Below, in pieces: positions 54,887 to 64,000 of a DNA stretch of 64,000 bases. The translations under genes were made by a program, and so were the position numbers. The notes under the pieces are model-generated. The model saw only the letters and a list, made by a program, of their open reading frames with translations. It searched no databases and was not told the DNA's origin. The stretch spans positions 1-64,000 of the forward strand of contig NZ_JBFDAE010000004.1 of assembly GCF_040720935.1 (NCBI RefSeq), written 5' to 3'. Within the stretch, counting starts at the first letter, position 1. Each line of letters begins with the position of its first letter. This DNA comes from Jejuia sp040720935. GTDB taxonomy: Bacteria > Bacteroidota > Bacteroidia > Flavobacteriales > Flavobacteriaceae.

Positions 54887-55381
54887 ATGAAAACAATAAA
54901 ATATATTTTAGGAATTACGCTTGTAACGCTTTTAGTTGTAAGCTGTAAAAACGAAACTAAACCCGAAGTAAAAACTGTTGAGGTTGAAAGTACTAGCGAA
55001 ACAAAAGAACTAGACCCAAATGCAACTTATGCAAAAGCTGAATTTACAGTTGAAGGCATGACTTGCGCTATTGGCTGTGCTGCTTCAATTGAAAAGAAAA
55101 TCGCAAAAATGGAAGGTGTGAAATTTGCTAAGGTCGATTTTGATAAAAAACTTGCAATGGTAGAATATGATGAAGCTAAAGTAAATCCTGAATCTCTTGA
55201 AAACACCGTTACTAGTGTTGCAGATTTATACAAGGTTAGCGATATGAAAACCGTAGAGGACTTTTCTGCGACAAAAACATGTGCTGCGAACTGTAAAAAA
55301 GCTTGTTGCGCTAAAGATAAAGCTAAGAAAACTGCCTGTAAGGCAGATTGCAAAAAAGAATGTTGTGCTAAAAAAGCCTAG
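54887..55381 (+). CDS. HMA-domain lipoprotein with Cys-rich tail
   Basis: A 164-residue lipoprotein (TLLVVSC lipobox). A heavy-metal-associated domain with GMTCAIGC (near residue 62) is followed by a tail with repeated cysteines (CAANCKKACCAKDKAKK, then CKADCKKECCAKKA) resembling a metallothionein. It probably binds copper or another soft metal in the periplasm or at a membrane. Own transcript with terminator. Similar lipoproteins occur in Flavobacteria. Confidence 0.8.
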   Translation: MKTIKYILGITLVTLLVVSCKNETKPEVKTVEVESTSETKELDPNATYAKAEFTVEGMTCAIGCAASIEKKIAKMEGVKFAKVDFDKKLAMVEYDEAKVNPESLENTVTSVADLYKVSDMKTVEDFSATKTCAANCKKACCAKDKAKKTACKADCKKECCAKKA

Positions 55382-55405
55382 GTTTTAAAAGCAACAAAAT
55401 GATAA

Positions 55406-55436
55406 CAAGCTTCTCTATTTTAGGGAAGCTTTTTTT
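55406..55436 (+). terminator. Terminator after the HMA lipoprotein
   Basis: CAAGCTTC pairs with GAAGCTT across an A/T-rich loop, ending in TTTTTT. It also lies at the end of the convergent gldD. Confidence 0.75.
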
Positions 55437-56022
55437 ATTGCCATTCAAGTGTCTCTATTATCCTTTGAATATCTTTCTGCAAATAATCAGCCGCTGGCAA
55501 AATAGAATCATAATTTGGCTTCACATTGAAATATAACGAACCCGTTAAAAAATGATTCACGCTATCCGTAACATAAAATTGCACCAAAGATGCCGCATCA
55601 CCCTTAACTTCCGATAGTTTTCCGTAAACTCTGCGCTCTTTGTTTTCATAGGGATATACAGGGATTTCATCAGCTTTCTTGGTGTGCTCTAAAGTCAGTT
55701 TCTGCGCATCTATTAGAAAATCCTTTAACTTAGTTTTATCTTTATGTATCCCTTTATAAGTTAAAAACAAGGTAGCTTTTAAAGGTTTATATTCCAGATT
55801 TGCACCGTAACTTTCGGTTGAACCAGAAATAGTTTTAGTGGTAACATTATTTACCAAACTGCTCATTTCAAAAGCAACTGGCATTTTAGGTAGTTTTGTT
55901 TTTTTGTAAGTTGCTTTTGGATAATCCAGTCTTAAAAAGGCTTTTGGTTTGGGCACATAATCGTCATCACATGATGATAAAACCAAAAGTAAAACACAGA
56001 AAAAACTAAACTTAATTTTCAT
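55435..56022 (-). CDS. gldD: Gliding motility lipoprotein GldD
   Basis: A 195-residue lipoprotein: lipobox LLVLSSC, then DDDYVPKPKAFLRLDYPKA, the GldD signature near the mature N-terminus. GldD is needed for gliding and for the type IX machinery in Flavobacterium johnsoniae. Starts 1 base after gldE stop, same strand; both follow ssb. Confidence 0.93.
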   Translation of the reverse strand: MKIKFSFFCVLLLVLSSCDDDYVPKPKAFLRLDYPKATYKKTKLPKMPVAFEMSSLVNNVTTKTISGSTESYGANLEYKPLKATLFLTYKGIHKDKTKLKDFLIDAQKLTLEHTKKADEIPVYPYENKERRVYGKLSEVKGDAASLVQFYVTDSVNHFLTGSLYFNVKPNYDSILPAADYLQKDIQRIIETLEWQ

Positions 56023-56023
56023 A

Positions 56024-57328
56024 TTAATTAATACTAACTTTAACTCGTTTAATACGTTTTTTATCCAATGCTTCTATTGTAAAAACGTAATCTCTAAAAA
56101 ATATTTTAGATTGCAACTTCGGGAAACTTCCTGAAATTTCTAAAACAAAACCAGCTATGGTTTCTGCTTCGCCTTTTTCATTTTCAAAAATAGTATCGTC
56201 TTCAACTTTTAAAACCTTGTAGAAATCCTTAAGTGCCGTTTTACCTTCAAAGACATAATTTTTGTCGTCTAATTTAGAGTATTTCAAATCTTCATCATCA
56301 AACTCATCACTGATATCTCCAACTATTTCCTCAATAATATCTTCTAAAGAAATTAACCCAGAAGTCCCTCCGTATTCATCTACAACGACTGCCAAATGCA
56401 CTTTTTTCTCCTGGAATTCTGCCATTAAATCATCCAACTTTTTGTTTTCAGGCACAAAAAACGGTTCTCTCAATAAGCTTACCCAATCAAATTGTTTTCT
56501 ATCTATATATGGCAATAAATCCTTTACATAAAGAATCCCTTTTATGTTATCTACATTCTCTTCATAAACAGGAATTCTGGAATACCCATTTTCTGTAATT
56601 TCAGGCAATATTTCAGCATACTTTTGCTCAATATTTAATGCGAAAATATCAATTCGCGGGCGCATGGCTTGTTTTGTATCTGTATTTCCGAAAGACACAA
56701 TGCCCTGTAATATCTTTTGCTCTTCTCTTGAAGTATCTTCGTCGCTTGTAAGTTCTAAAGCTTGAGATAACTGATCGACACTAAGATTAGACTTTTGACG
56801 CCCTAGCTTTTTATGAATTGCCAAGGTTACGCCCCGCATTGGGAGACTTATTGGCGACAGAAGAAAATCCAGAACTTTTAGAGGATACGCCATAAAACCG
56901 GCAAACTTCAAGTTATTTCTGCTGGCATAAATCTTGGGTAAAATTTCTCCGAACAATAAAATCAAAAACGTAACAACAACAACCTCTAGCACAAATTTAA
57001 GCGTTGGGTTTGCTATACCTCTAAATAGAAAATCGCCTAAATAAGCGAACAAAATAACTACAGCTATATTTATAAAATTATTGGCTACTAATATGGTTGC
57101 CAATAATTTTTTAGGACGTTCTAAAAGTTCCAGAATAATTTTAAATTTTCTATTTTCTGGATTAGCATGATTATCAATATCTGTTCTAGTCAAAGAAAAA
57201 AGCGCTACCTCTGCTCCAGATATGAGCGCAGAACAGCACAACAATAAAAACAGTAATATAAAACCTGAAACAATTGAAACATCAATTGCTATAATTAAAG
57301 CTTGCAAACTGGGAGGCTCTGGGTCCAA
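56024..57328 (-). CDS. gldE: Gliding-associated GldE (CNNM/CorC-type membrane protein)
   Basis: A 434-residue protein: DUF21/CNNM membrane domain (residues 15-165, with LISGAEVALFSLTRTDI and GEILPKIYASRN), paired CBS domains (IPVYEENVDNIKGILYVKDLL; VVVDEYGGTSGLISLEDIIEEIVGDI) and a C-terminal CorC domain. CNNM/CorC proteins affect magnesium or divalent cation transport; GldE supports GldD. Immediately upstream of gldD and downstream of ssb. Confidence 0.93.
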   Translation of the reverse strand: MDPEPPSLQALIIAIDVSIVSGFILLFLLLCCSALISGAEVALFSLTRTDIDNHANPENRKFKIILELLERPKKLLATILVANNFINIAVVILFAYLGDFLFRGIANPTLKFVLEVVVVTFLILLFGEILPKIYASRNNLKFAGFMAYPLKVLDFLLSPISLPMRGVTLAIHKKLGRQKSNLSVDQLSQALELTSDEDTSREEQKILQGIVSFGNTDTKQAMRPRIDIFALNIEQKYAEILPEITENGYSRIPVYEENVDNIKGILYVKDLLPYIDRKQFDWVSLLREPFFVPENKKLDDLMAEFQEKKVHLAVVVDEYGGTSGLISLEDIIEEIVGDISDEFDDEDLKYSKLDDKNYVFEGKTALKDFYKVLKVEDDTIFENEKGEAETIAGFVLEISGSFPKLQSKIFFRDYVFTIEALDKKRIKRVKVSIN

Positions 57329-57366
57329 ATACTTTTGGTTTTAGTTAAACTTGAGTGTATTATATA

Positions 57367-57822
57367 TTAAAAAGGAAGATCGTCGTTATCTTCAGATGTA
57401 GATTGATTTGGAGTTGGCTCTTTCGCAACAGGGTTTGAAGGCGTTGATGGCGTTGCTGTATTTCCAGCATTGTTACCACTTTCTTTTTTGGTGCTTAAAA
57501 ACGTAAAATCTGTACATTGTATTTCTGTGGAATATCTATCATTTCCTTTATCGTCTGTCCATTTTCTGGTCTTAATACGTCCTTCAACATAAACTTTATC
57601 GCCTTTACTTAGGTACTTTTCGCAAATTTCGGCCCCTTTATTACGCACCACTATATTATGCCATTCGGTATTTGTAATACGCTCGTTGGTTTGCTTACTT
57701 GTATATGTTTCGCTAGTTGCAATCGGGAAACGCCCAATGCAACCACCACCTTCAAAATAATGCATTTTAACTTCATCTCCTAAATTCCCTATCAACATTA
57801 CTTTATTCAATGTTCCTGCCAT
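57367..57822 (-). CDS. ssb: Single-stranded DNA-binding protein
   Basis: A 151-residue SSB with an OB fold (MAGTLNKVMLIGNLGDEVKM; TNTEWHNIVVRNKGAEICEKYL; YVEGRIKTRKW) and the acidic tail ending DDLPF that recruits repair proteins. It precedes gldE and gldD. In many Flavobacteria mutY lies directly upstream; here mutY is more than 5 kb away. Confidence 0.96.
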   Translation of the reverse strand: MAGTLNKVMLIGNLGDEVKMHYFEGGGCIGRFPIATSETYTSKQTNERITNTEWHNIVVRNKGAEICEKYLSKGDKVYVEGRIKTRKWTDDKGNDRYSTEIQCTDFTFLSTKKESGNNAGNTATPSTPSNPVAKEPTPNQSTSEDNDDLPF

Positions 57823-58344
57823 AATTTCTGATTTTTTAATGAGCGCAAAAGTAAAGAATTGCTTTTCTCTTTTCTAAAATTAATAAAAAAATAAGAGATA
57901 AGTAACTATTTTTTAAAATGAAGCAAATAACATCCTTTTTCTTGCAGTATTTAACCCTATAAGTTCTTAGAGGGTATTATTAAATAAAGCATAGAAATTC
58001 CCAGATAAAATTTTATTTAGAAATTTTAGAAACCATGTGATTAGTTTATTCGTATATTCGTCTTGTTATTCTCTTACAAAATAAAAGAGTGCAATTTTGA
58101 TGTAATGAGTTAGTGTTATACGTTCTTTAAGGGAAAAATTCAAGGTTTCCAATCAATTTTAATGCACTAGTGTATTAAAAATACTAATCAAGGCGTAGCA
58201 TCTCTCTCTCTCTCTCTCTCTCTCTCAATATGAGCTTAATGCTCTATAATAAACATCCTTGCATAATTTATAGCACTAGTCTTTAAGAAAGACTTAAAGC
58301 ACGTTCGCTTTTTATTGATATTATAACATTTAAAACATAAAACT
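57823..58344. other. Intergenic region with (TC)13 tract
   Basis: No gene is seen in 520 bases. A pure dinucleotide run of 13 TC units spans 58201-58226, about 120 bases before the first lipoprotein gene. A CTTTAAGAAAGACTTAAAG hairpin-like element follows at 58272-58291. The tract could vary in length and affect a promoter, but no -7 box in the right place was identified. Confidence 0.6.
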
Positions 58345-58938
58345 ATGAAAAATTTAATGCATTTATTATTCACTACGCTACTTATTTTAGGTGGCTGTAA
58401 AAACGATGATGACAATACTCCTATTGCACCCATAGACCAATTACCTCCTGCTACTAAATTTGGTGCTAATACTGCGGGGTGCTTGGTTAATGGGGAGGTG
58501 CATTTACCTAATAAAAGACTAACACTAAATTACTTAGGAAGAAAAGACTTTGCGCTATCTATTTCAAAAGAAATTGATGATGTTTTTTACAAAGTATATA
58601 TATATATATATATAGGCAATACAGAATTAGAAGTTGGAAAAACCTATCAATTAAAACAAGAAATAGATGGTAGTTCCAGTTTTGGATGGTATTATTCCCA
58701 AAACCCGCTTCCTAATCTTTTTGAAATGCATTACCAAACAACAGTAACTGTTATTGGAGAAGTAACAATCACGCATCATGATGCTGATAATTTTATTTTG
58801 AGCGGCACATTTTGGTTTGATGCTAAGTTCGACCATTTATATAAACTCAATGATAGTGTTGTTGTTAATGTAACTATTGATGAAAGCGAAATTATAGAAG
58901 TTACAGAAGGTCGTTTTGACATGATATATAACATTTAA
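58345..58938 (+). CDS. DUF6252-like lipoprotein, copy 1
   Basis: A 197-residue lipoprotein (LLILGGC lipobox) of a family with PIDQLPPATKFGANTAGCLV near the N-terminus and a final GTFWFDA ... GRFDMIYN. The region between is beta-rich and differs between the three tandem copies. An in-frame run of ten TA units (58595-58614), encoding VYIYIYI, makes the gene prone to 2-base slippage. Function unknown; likely outer-membrane or periplasmic. Probable operon with copies 2 and 3. Confidence 0.75.
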   Translation: MKNLMHLLFTTLLILGGCKNDDDNTPIAPIDQLPPATKFGANTAGCLVNGEVHLPNKRLTLNYLGRKDFALSISKEIDDVFYKVYIYIYIGNTELEVGKTYQLKQEIDGSSSFGWYYSQNPLPNLFEMHYQTTVTVIGEVTITHHDADNFILSGTFWFDAKFDHLYKLNDSVVVNVTIDESEIIEVTEGRFDMIYNI

Positions 58939-58948
58939 AAACAAAACT

Positions 58949-59497
58949 ATGAAACATTTAACGTATGTATTACTTACCGCACTAATTATCTTAGGTGGCT
59001 GTAAAAACGATGACGACAACACACCTATTGCACCCATAGACCAATTACCTCCTGCTACTAAATTTGGTGCTAATACTGCGGGGTGCTTGGTTAATGGGGA
59101 GGTGCATTTACCTAATAATAAAAGCCTACAGCCTTTGTCGTTTAACTATATAAATTTAGAAGACTTTACATTAAAGATATCTCATAAAACAAATGATATT
59201 ATTTATACAATATTAATTAGTGTTTACGATGTTTCGTTAGTTCAGGGCAATACTTATCCGTTGAATATTGAATTTGGAGAGAATGCTGCTACTGGGGAAT
59301 ATCTAATAAACGCGGAGTCATATCCTTCTCCAAACTACTATTCAACCACTCCAATCGTAAATGGAGAACTAACTATCACGTTTATTAATATGGAAAAATT
59401 TATAATGAGTGGTACTTTTTGGTTTGATGCTATTAATAGTGAAAATACTAAAATTGAAATTAGGGAAGGTCGTTTTGACATGATATACAACAGATAA
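58949..59497 (+). CDS. DUF6252-like lipoprotein, copy 2
   Basis: A 182-residue paralogue of copy 1. The first 60 residues are almost identical to the other copies (LLTALIILGGCKNDDDNTPI, AGCLVNGEVHLPN), the middle is diverged (LSFNYINLEDFTLKISH), and it ends with IREGRFDMIYN. Starts 10 bases after copy 1. Confidence 0.75.
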   Translation: MKHLTYVLLTALIILGGCKNDDDNTPIAPIDQLPPATKFGANTAGCLVNGEVHLPNNKSLQPLSFNYINLEDFTLKISHKTNDIIYTILISVYDVSLVQGNTYPLNIEFGENAATGEYLINAESYPSPNYYSTTPIVNGELTITFINMEKFIMSGTFWFDAINSENTKIEIREGRFDMIYNR

Positions 59498-59502
59498 AAA
59501 CT

Positions 59503-60045
59503 ATGAAACATTTAACGTATGTATTACTTACCGCATTACTTATTTTAGGTGGCTGCAAAAACGATGACGACAACACACCTATTGCACCCATAGACCAATT
59601 ACCTCCTGCTACTAAATTTGGTGCTAATACTGCGGGGTGCTTGGTTAATGGGGAGGTGCATTTACCTAATAAAAGACTAACACTAAACTATTTAGCAAGA
59701 GAAAATTTTGGTTTAGTACTTTCTAATGAATTTAATGATATTAGCTACAAGATTATTGTTTTTTTTAACAATACCTCATTTGAGATAGGTCAAACTTATA
59801 TATTAAATACTCCATTTAATAGCAATGTAAATAGTAGGACTGGTGAATACACAATCGGCTCAAACTCACCCCCATCTCCAACATATTTTACTACAAATAA
59901 TGCCGTAACTGGAGAGCTTACTATAACCCACCATGACCCAGATAAGTTTATTATAAGCGGGACATTTTGGTTTAATGCAAAAAACAGTTTGGGAGAAATT
60001 GTTGAAGTTAGAGAAGGTCGTTTTGACATGATATATAACATTTAA
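59503..60045 (+). CDS. DUF6252-like lipoprotein, copy 3
   Basis: A 180-residue paralogue with the same first 60 residues, then KRLTLNYLARENFGLVLSNE and a C-terminal GTFWFNAKNSLGEIVEVREG. Starts 5 bases after copy 2, so the three are translated from one transcript. Confidence 0.75.
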   Translation: MKHLTYVLLTALLILGGCKNDDDNTPIAPIDQLPPATKFGANTAGCLVNGEVHLPNKRLTLNYLARENFGLVLSNEFNDISYKIIVFFNNTSFEIGQTYILNTPFNSNVNSRTGEYTIGSNSPPSPTYFTTNNAVTGELTITHHDPDKFIISGTFWFNAKNSLGEIVEVREGRFDMIYNI

Positions 60046-60080
60046 AAAATATGCCAATGATAAATTAAATAGATAAAAAA

Positions 60081-60111
60081 GAAAGACCACTTACAAGGTA
60101 AGCAGTCTTTC
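60081..60111 (+). terminator. Hairpin after the lipoprotein triplet
   Basis: GAAAGAC pairs with GTCTTTC and CTTAC with GTAAG across a small internal loop. No T-run follows, so termination is not certain. Confidence 0.5.
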
Positions 60112-60163
60112 ACATTACAAATCAAATAATATCTCACAATTATTTAATTCAATTTTCAAAATT

Positions 60164-63100
60164 ATGAAGAATTTTACAGTATTTCTAACCTTACTGCTAT
60201 TATCACAATGTGCAGTATGCCAAGTAGAGACCAATATGTCTTTTGCAACACAAATGACAACTATGTTTTCCCCACTAAATAAAAATAACGTGCCTCATGG
60301 TATTTTATTGGATTATGGTATGGAATTTACAAATGTACCAGCCTTTAAATGGTACACTTACAGATAGTACATATACCAACACAGAAACGGTACGGCAAAT
60401 TTACAACACGCTGTTAAGTAGCAGAATTAGAAACGTATCAACAGGATTTGTAACGCCCCAAGACTATAGTACAAACCTTAAAAACAGCAGAACGTTTAAT
60501 GTTATTAGTATTGGTGGTTTGTATTTTAAATATGCCACATTTATAGATAATGCTACCGTTAATGGTAAACTTACCTACAGTAACAATCAGTTTTACGATA
60601 AGTATAGCAACGGTATTTGGCAAAACCCTTATCAAGAACGGCAAACTTTTGCTATGGCGCCAGCTATTAAAGTTTATAAAGGGCATAACTTAACCGTAAA
60701 ATTACCTTCAAGCACGTTTTACTCAAACCATCAAAGCCAAATACAGAGTGTTCAAATAAATTTTGATAATGGGCAAGGGTATGTTACCATACCTTTTAAT
60801 CAAAACACAAACATAACCTACACCGGTTCTGGTGTAAAAACATGGACCTATAAACTAAACCTTACCAATGGTTCTGCATTGTATTGTAGATCGCGAATAA
60901 AGATTCAAGAAGGATTAAACACCGTACCCTATTACGGTGGAGGGAGCGCCAAAAATAGCACAGCGAAAACGCAAGGAGGAAACAACCCTTTGCGGGCACA
61001 AACCATTACAGCAAACAAAGCTTATCTCGGGGAGTTTGGTCAGGTACGCCTTACTTGCGACCTAATAGATGGCAATACCAGAATTACAAGACCACTTATT
61101 GTAGCAGAGGGTTTTGATGTAGGCGTTGTATTAGAGCCTGAAAAAGTGAATGGGAATTTTGACTATGAAGACTTTAGGGATTTTGTACAAGAATCCCTGA
61201 GTACTGATCTAAGAAATCTGATATGGGATGATGTTACTAAAGATTATGATATTATTTATGTAGATTGGGACAACGGTGTAGATTACTTACAGCGTAATGC
61301 CTATGCCTTAGAAGCTGTAATAGATTGGGTAAATAATGAAAAATGGAACAATGGGAGTTTTGAACAAAACGTAGTTTTAGGTCAAAGTATGGGAGGTGTA
61401 ATTGCCCGATATGCTCTGGCGGATATTGAAAAAGATGGTAATTGGCACGACACGAGATTGTTTATCTCCCATGATGCGCCACAACAAGGTGCTAACGTAC
61501 CATCAGGAATGCAGTTTATGTATCGTCATTTAACTAACCAATATATTCGTACTAGCCAAAAAATATTTGGAAATACAATAATAATACCCATTGCTGAAAT
61601 AGGTTTTGGAGTATCCAACTATTTATCATTACTTGATGCGCCAGGAGCTAAACAACTGCTAAAAAATACATCAAACTTAAGTTATGTAATGCAAAATACT
61701 GACCATACAACTTTTTATAATGAGTTGAAAAACGGCGGTTTTAATGGCAGTAATGGATACCCTACATATTCAAGAAATGTCTCTTTAAGCAATGGTTCTG
61801 AATGTGGAACCAATCAGAATTTCTGGGGTGGAGATTTACTCTTGGACTTTGACTTTAACAAGGGACTATCTTTTTGGGGTGATTTATTTAGCCTCATATA
61901 CAACCCTCTTGGCGGTGTTATAGGGGGATCTTTTGTGGATAGTAAATTATTTGGCATTGCTGCCTTAGGGTTAATACCAGGACATTCTAGATATAAAGCA
62001 GATTTTGAAATAAGAGCAACACATCTTTACGATACATCAAATTTGGCATATAAAGGTAAAATATCTTATACCAAAAAAGTTCTATATCTTTTTCCAGTAA
62101 CTATTAACATAACAGATGTCCAAAAAGTTCAACCACCGAACATACTACCTTTTGATTATTTCGGCGGAGGCTATTTTGATACCACTACTTTAATGGATAC
62201 AGCAGGTTTACCAAGTGGTGTGTTTGTAAGGGACAGATTTGGATTTATACCAACGCCAAGTGCATTAGACATAGGGGAGAATAATGTTGCTTTAGGAGAT
62301 CAAGATTATGAAAGCAGTTATGTTGGGGCAAGTCCACCAAGTAATCCTAAAAACACTCCTTTTGATAATTTTTCTACTGAATTTAACGTTGTAGATGGTC
62401 ATAATCATAGGCACATAACTTTTAACACAAGAAATGGTGATTGGCTAGCCGCTGAAATAGAAGGGAATAATATTACCACAACTGATTGTGAATATCTTTG
62501 TGGAGGCTACAGAAAAATAACAGGAGATGCTAATCTTTGTTTCGGAAGCTCGACTTTTGGGGCTTCGCAACCCTCTACAGCTTATAATTGGTCAATTACT
62601 CAAGGCGCATCTTTGGTAAATGTTTCTGGAACTAACACACCCACTTTAGCTATGAGTGTAGTAGGTAGCAATACAGGTTTAGTTACCATATCCCTTGTGC
62701 AAGGTGGTACTTGTGGAAATGCACCACCAATTACAAAAACAATTGCTGTAGGATCATCTGAGCCAATTTTGTTTAGTGCTGATCCAGACCCAAACAAAAT
62801 TTATGCGCAAAATGATTCTTGTATTTTGTATTTTGAAGATCAAAGTGGAAATCAATACTTAAACCCTTCTAACTTCGAATTTATTTTAGATCCCTATAGT
62901 AATTTTAGTTTTAGTGGAGTTAGTGGTAATGTGGTGCCATTATACTGTAATACAGCCGCACCCTTTTTAAATTTGAGTTTTCAAGCTCGTATAAAAAATG
63001 ATTGTGGCTGGGGCCCTTGGAAACAATTCACGTATTTCTTGCAAGGGTATGACCCTAATTACAATGGTTTTCAATTCAGTATGATTTCGGGTTCTGGCGG

Positions 63101-63401
63101 TTCTCAACTTGAATTGAATATCGCAGAAGCGCCAACAACTAGCTCAAATAATACTGTACAGCCCATTTCTGGTAAAATCGGCACTAACACTAATAAGAAG
63201 GAATATTTGAATATGGACACTACGCAAGAAGTTTACAAAATTAGAATATTAGATATCTATGGGAGAACAAAATTTTTAAAAAATAAAAATAGAAAGAAAA
63301 AAACTTATATAGATAGCTCATTATGGCCTTCGGGCATCTATTATGCCAGGGTTTCCAATAGGAATGGTAAAGTTCAAACTAAAGGTGTTGCCATAGAGTA
63401 A
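60164..63401 (+). pseudogene. Frameshifted secreted alpha/beta hydrolase with T9SS domain
   Basis: The first frame (60164-60367) holds a signal peptide (FLTLLLLSQCAVCQ) and the start of the mature protein (MSFATQMTTMFSPLN ... FTNVPAF). The second frame (read from about 60350 to 63401) continues smoothly with NGTLTDSTYTNTETV. One extra base in the AAA at 60347-60349 would explain the break. The main part is a PGAP1/lipase-like alpha/beta hydrolase with nucleophile elbow GQSMGGVIARYAL near 60% of the 5' half, then Ig-like domains and a T9SS type A sorting end (RILDIYGRTKFL ... PSGIYYARVSNRNGK). About 1079 residues if joined. A true mutation, phase-variable tract or sequence error are all possible. 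Confidence 0.75.
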
Positions 63402-63422
63402 ATTAAAAACTATGATTTAAAT

Positions 63423-63455
63423 AAAAGACTGAAATTTAATAGTTTCAGTCTTTTG
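63423..63455. terminator. Terminator between the hydrolase and mutY
   Basis: AAAAGACTGAAA (63423-63434) pairs perfectly with TTTCAGTCTTTT (63443-63454). Usable from both strands. Confidence 0.8.
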
Positions 63456-63472
63456 TCATTTAACTATCTAAA

Positions 63473-64000
63473 CTATTCAAAATTAAATGATTCTATAAAA
63501 TTTCCTATCAAAATTGGAACTGGATAAGATGTGATTTTATCGAAAGCAATGCCATCATTTACAGCACCCAAATTCACAATCCAAAACGTTGTATATAAAT
63601 GCTGATGCGATAACTTATGGATTTTTGGTGTATCATTATATTGTAACAACTCAAAAGATTTGTTTTTCACTTCGGAATATTGACCAACTATTTTCAGAAA
63701 AGCATCATAATCAACAACGTTATCGGTTTCAATTAACGGAAATTGATACAAATTTTGCCAAATCCCTTTGCCTTCTCGCTTTTCTAAGTTCGTTTTTTTA
63801 TCTTCCGATAGAAATACCAAAAAATTAAAATAGCGCTTCTTTACTTTTAGCTTTTTCAATTTAACAGGAAGCTGTTGTATGAGGTTCTTATTAAAAGCAA
63901 CACAACTTTCTTTAAACGGACAAACGGAACAATCTGGGTTTTTAGGCGTGCATTGGGTGGCACCAAACTCCATAATGGCTTGATTAAACATTGCCGGATT
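63473..64000 (-). CDS. mutY: A/G-specific adenine glycosylase MutY, partial
   Basis: The C-terminal 170 or so residues of MutY; the N-terminal part lies beyond the window. The iron-sulphur cluster cysteines are seen in QCTPKNPDCSVCPFKESC, and the last 110 residues are the NUDIX-like 8-oxoG recognition domain (LEKREGKGIWQNLYQFPLIE; HKLSHQHLYTTFW). It removes adenine mispaired with 8-oxoguanine. In Flavobacteria mutY is usually followed by ssb-gldE-gldD; here it is separated from ssb by an accessory block. Confidence 0.93.
   Translation of the reverse strand, partial: NPAMFNQAIMEFGATQCTPKNPDCSVCPFKESCVAFNKNLIQQLPVKLKKLKVKKRYFNFLVFLSEDKKTNLEKREGKGIWQNLYQFPLIETDNVVDYDAFLKIVGQYSEVKNKSFELLQYNDTPKIHKLSHQHLYTTFWIVNLGAVNDGIAFDKITSYPVPILIGNFIESFNFE

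Noticed and set aside
60340..60355. Programmed ribosomal frameshift in the hydrolase
   Set aside because: The shift needed is +1 and the site is not a recognised slippery heptamer in the zero frame. A one-base indel explains it more simply.

Overview
The window is AT-rich chromosomal DNA from a member of the Bacteroidetes, almost certainly family Flavobacteriaceae. The evidence is the set of type IX secretion (T9SS) cargo proteins with C-terminal sorting domains, a PorZ-like protein, gliding genes gldD and gldE next to ssb, -7 boxes of the TAnnTTTG type, and small Flavobacteria-type families (DUF6252-, DUF6646- and THC0290_0291-like). I cannot name the species from sequence alone.

Layout. 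0-1.6 kb: a three-gene operon (Xre regulator, ImmA-type metallopeptidase, PIN nuclease) that looks like a toxin-antitoxin module. 1.7-4.8 kb: an AraC-type regulator followed by two promoters sharing the same 17-bp element at the same spacing, driving a 55-residue ORF and a cupredoxin-like protein; then ferritin, a small Cys-rich gene and a cluster of intergenic repeats. 4.8-12.9 kb: housekeeping and iron genes (tex, a DUF1080 protein, feoA-feoB with a tiny FeoB-associated protein, a Sco1-like protein, rseP). 12.9 kb: tRNA-Asn with a textbook Bacteroidetes promoter. 13.5-24.7 kb: a complete type I (I-B-like) CRISPR-Cas locus in the order cas6-cas3-cas8-cas7-cas5, DUF4143 ATPase, cas4-cas1-cas2, leader, then 16 repeats and 15 spacers. 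24.8-25.8 kb: a RES/Xre toxin-antitoxin pair with a double-palindrome operator. 26.0-31.7 kb: a giant VCBS-repeat T9SS protein and a broken lipoprotein, flanked by 109-bp direct repeats made of the 3' end of an ArsC/Spx-like gene. 31.8-48.1 kb: mostly conserved genes (DinB-like, RsiV-like, gdhA, porZ, recO, a TonB-dependent receptor, two homogenised T9SS paralogues, recX, cupin). 48.3-50.6 kb: a restriction-modification remnant (HTH-fused C5 methylase, broken Eco47II-like nuclease, Vsr-like nuclease). 50.6-57.8 kb: a possible caspase-like secreted protein, L27, L21, an EamA transporter, a metal-binding lipoprotein, and gldD-gldE-ssb. 58.3-63.4 kb: an accessory block (three tandem lipoprotein paralogues, then a frameshifted secreted alpha/beta hydrolase) lying between ssb and mutY. 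63.5-64 kb: mutY, cut by the window end.

How the parts work together. Defence functions are concentrated here: a full adaptive CRISPR system with its own adaptation genes and an unusual ATPase, two toxin-antitoxin modules and an eroding restriction system. Iron handling is represented by ferritin, FeoAB and a TonB receptor. The secreted proteins depend on the T9SS, for which porZ and the gld genes are present locally. The most interesting unexplained items are the AraC twin-promoter regulon, the ATPase inside the cas adaptation operon, the repeat-flanked VCBS island, the His/Cys caspase-like protein, and the variable lipoprotein cluster with dinucleotide tracts. All family assignments were made by reading motifs; no database search was run.
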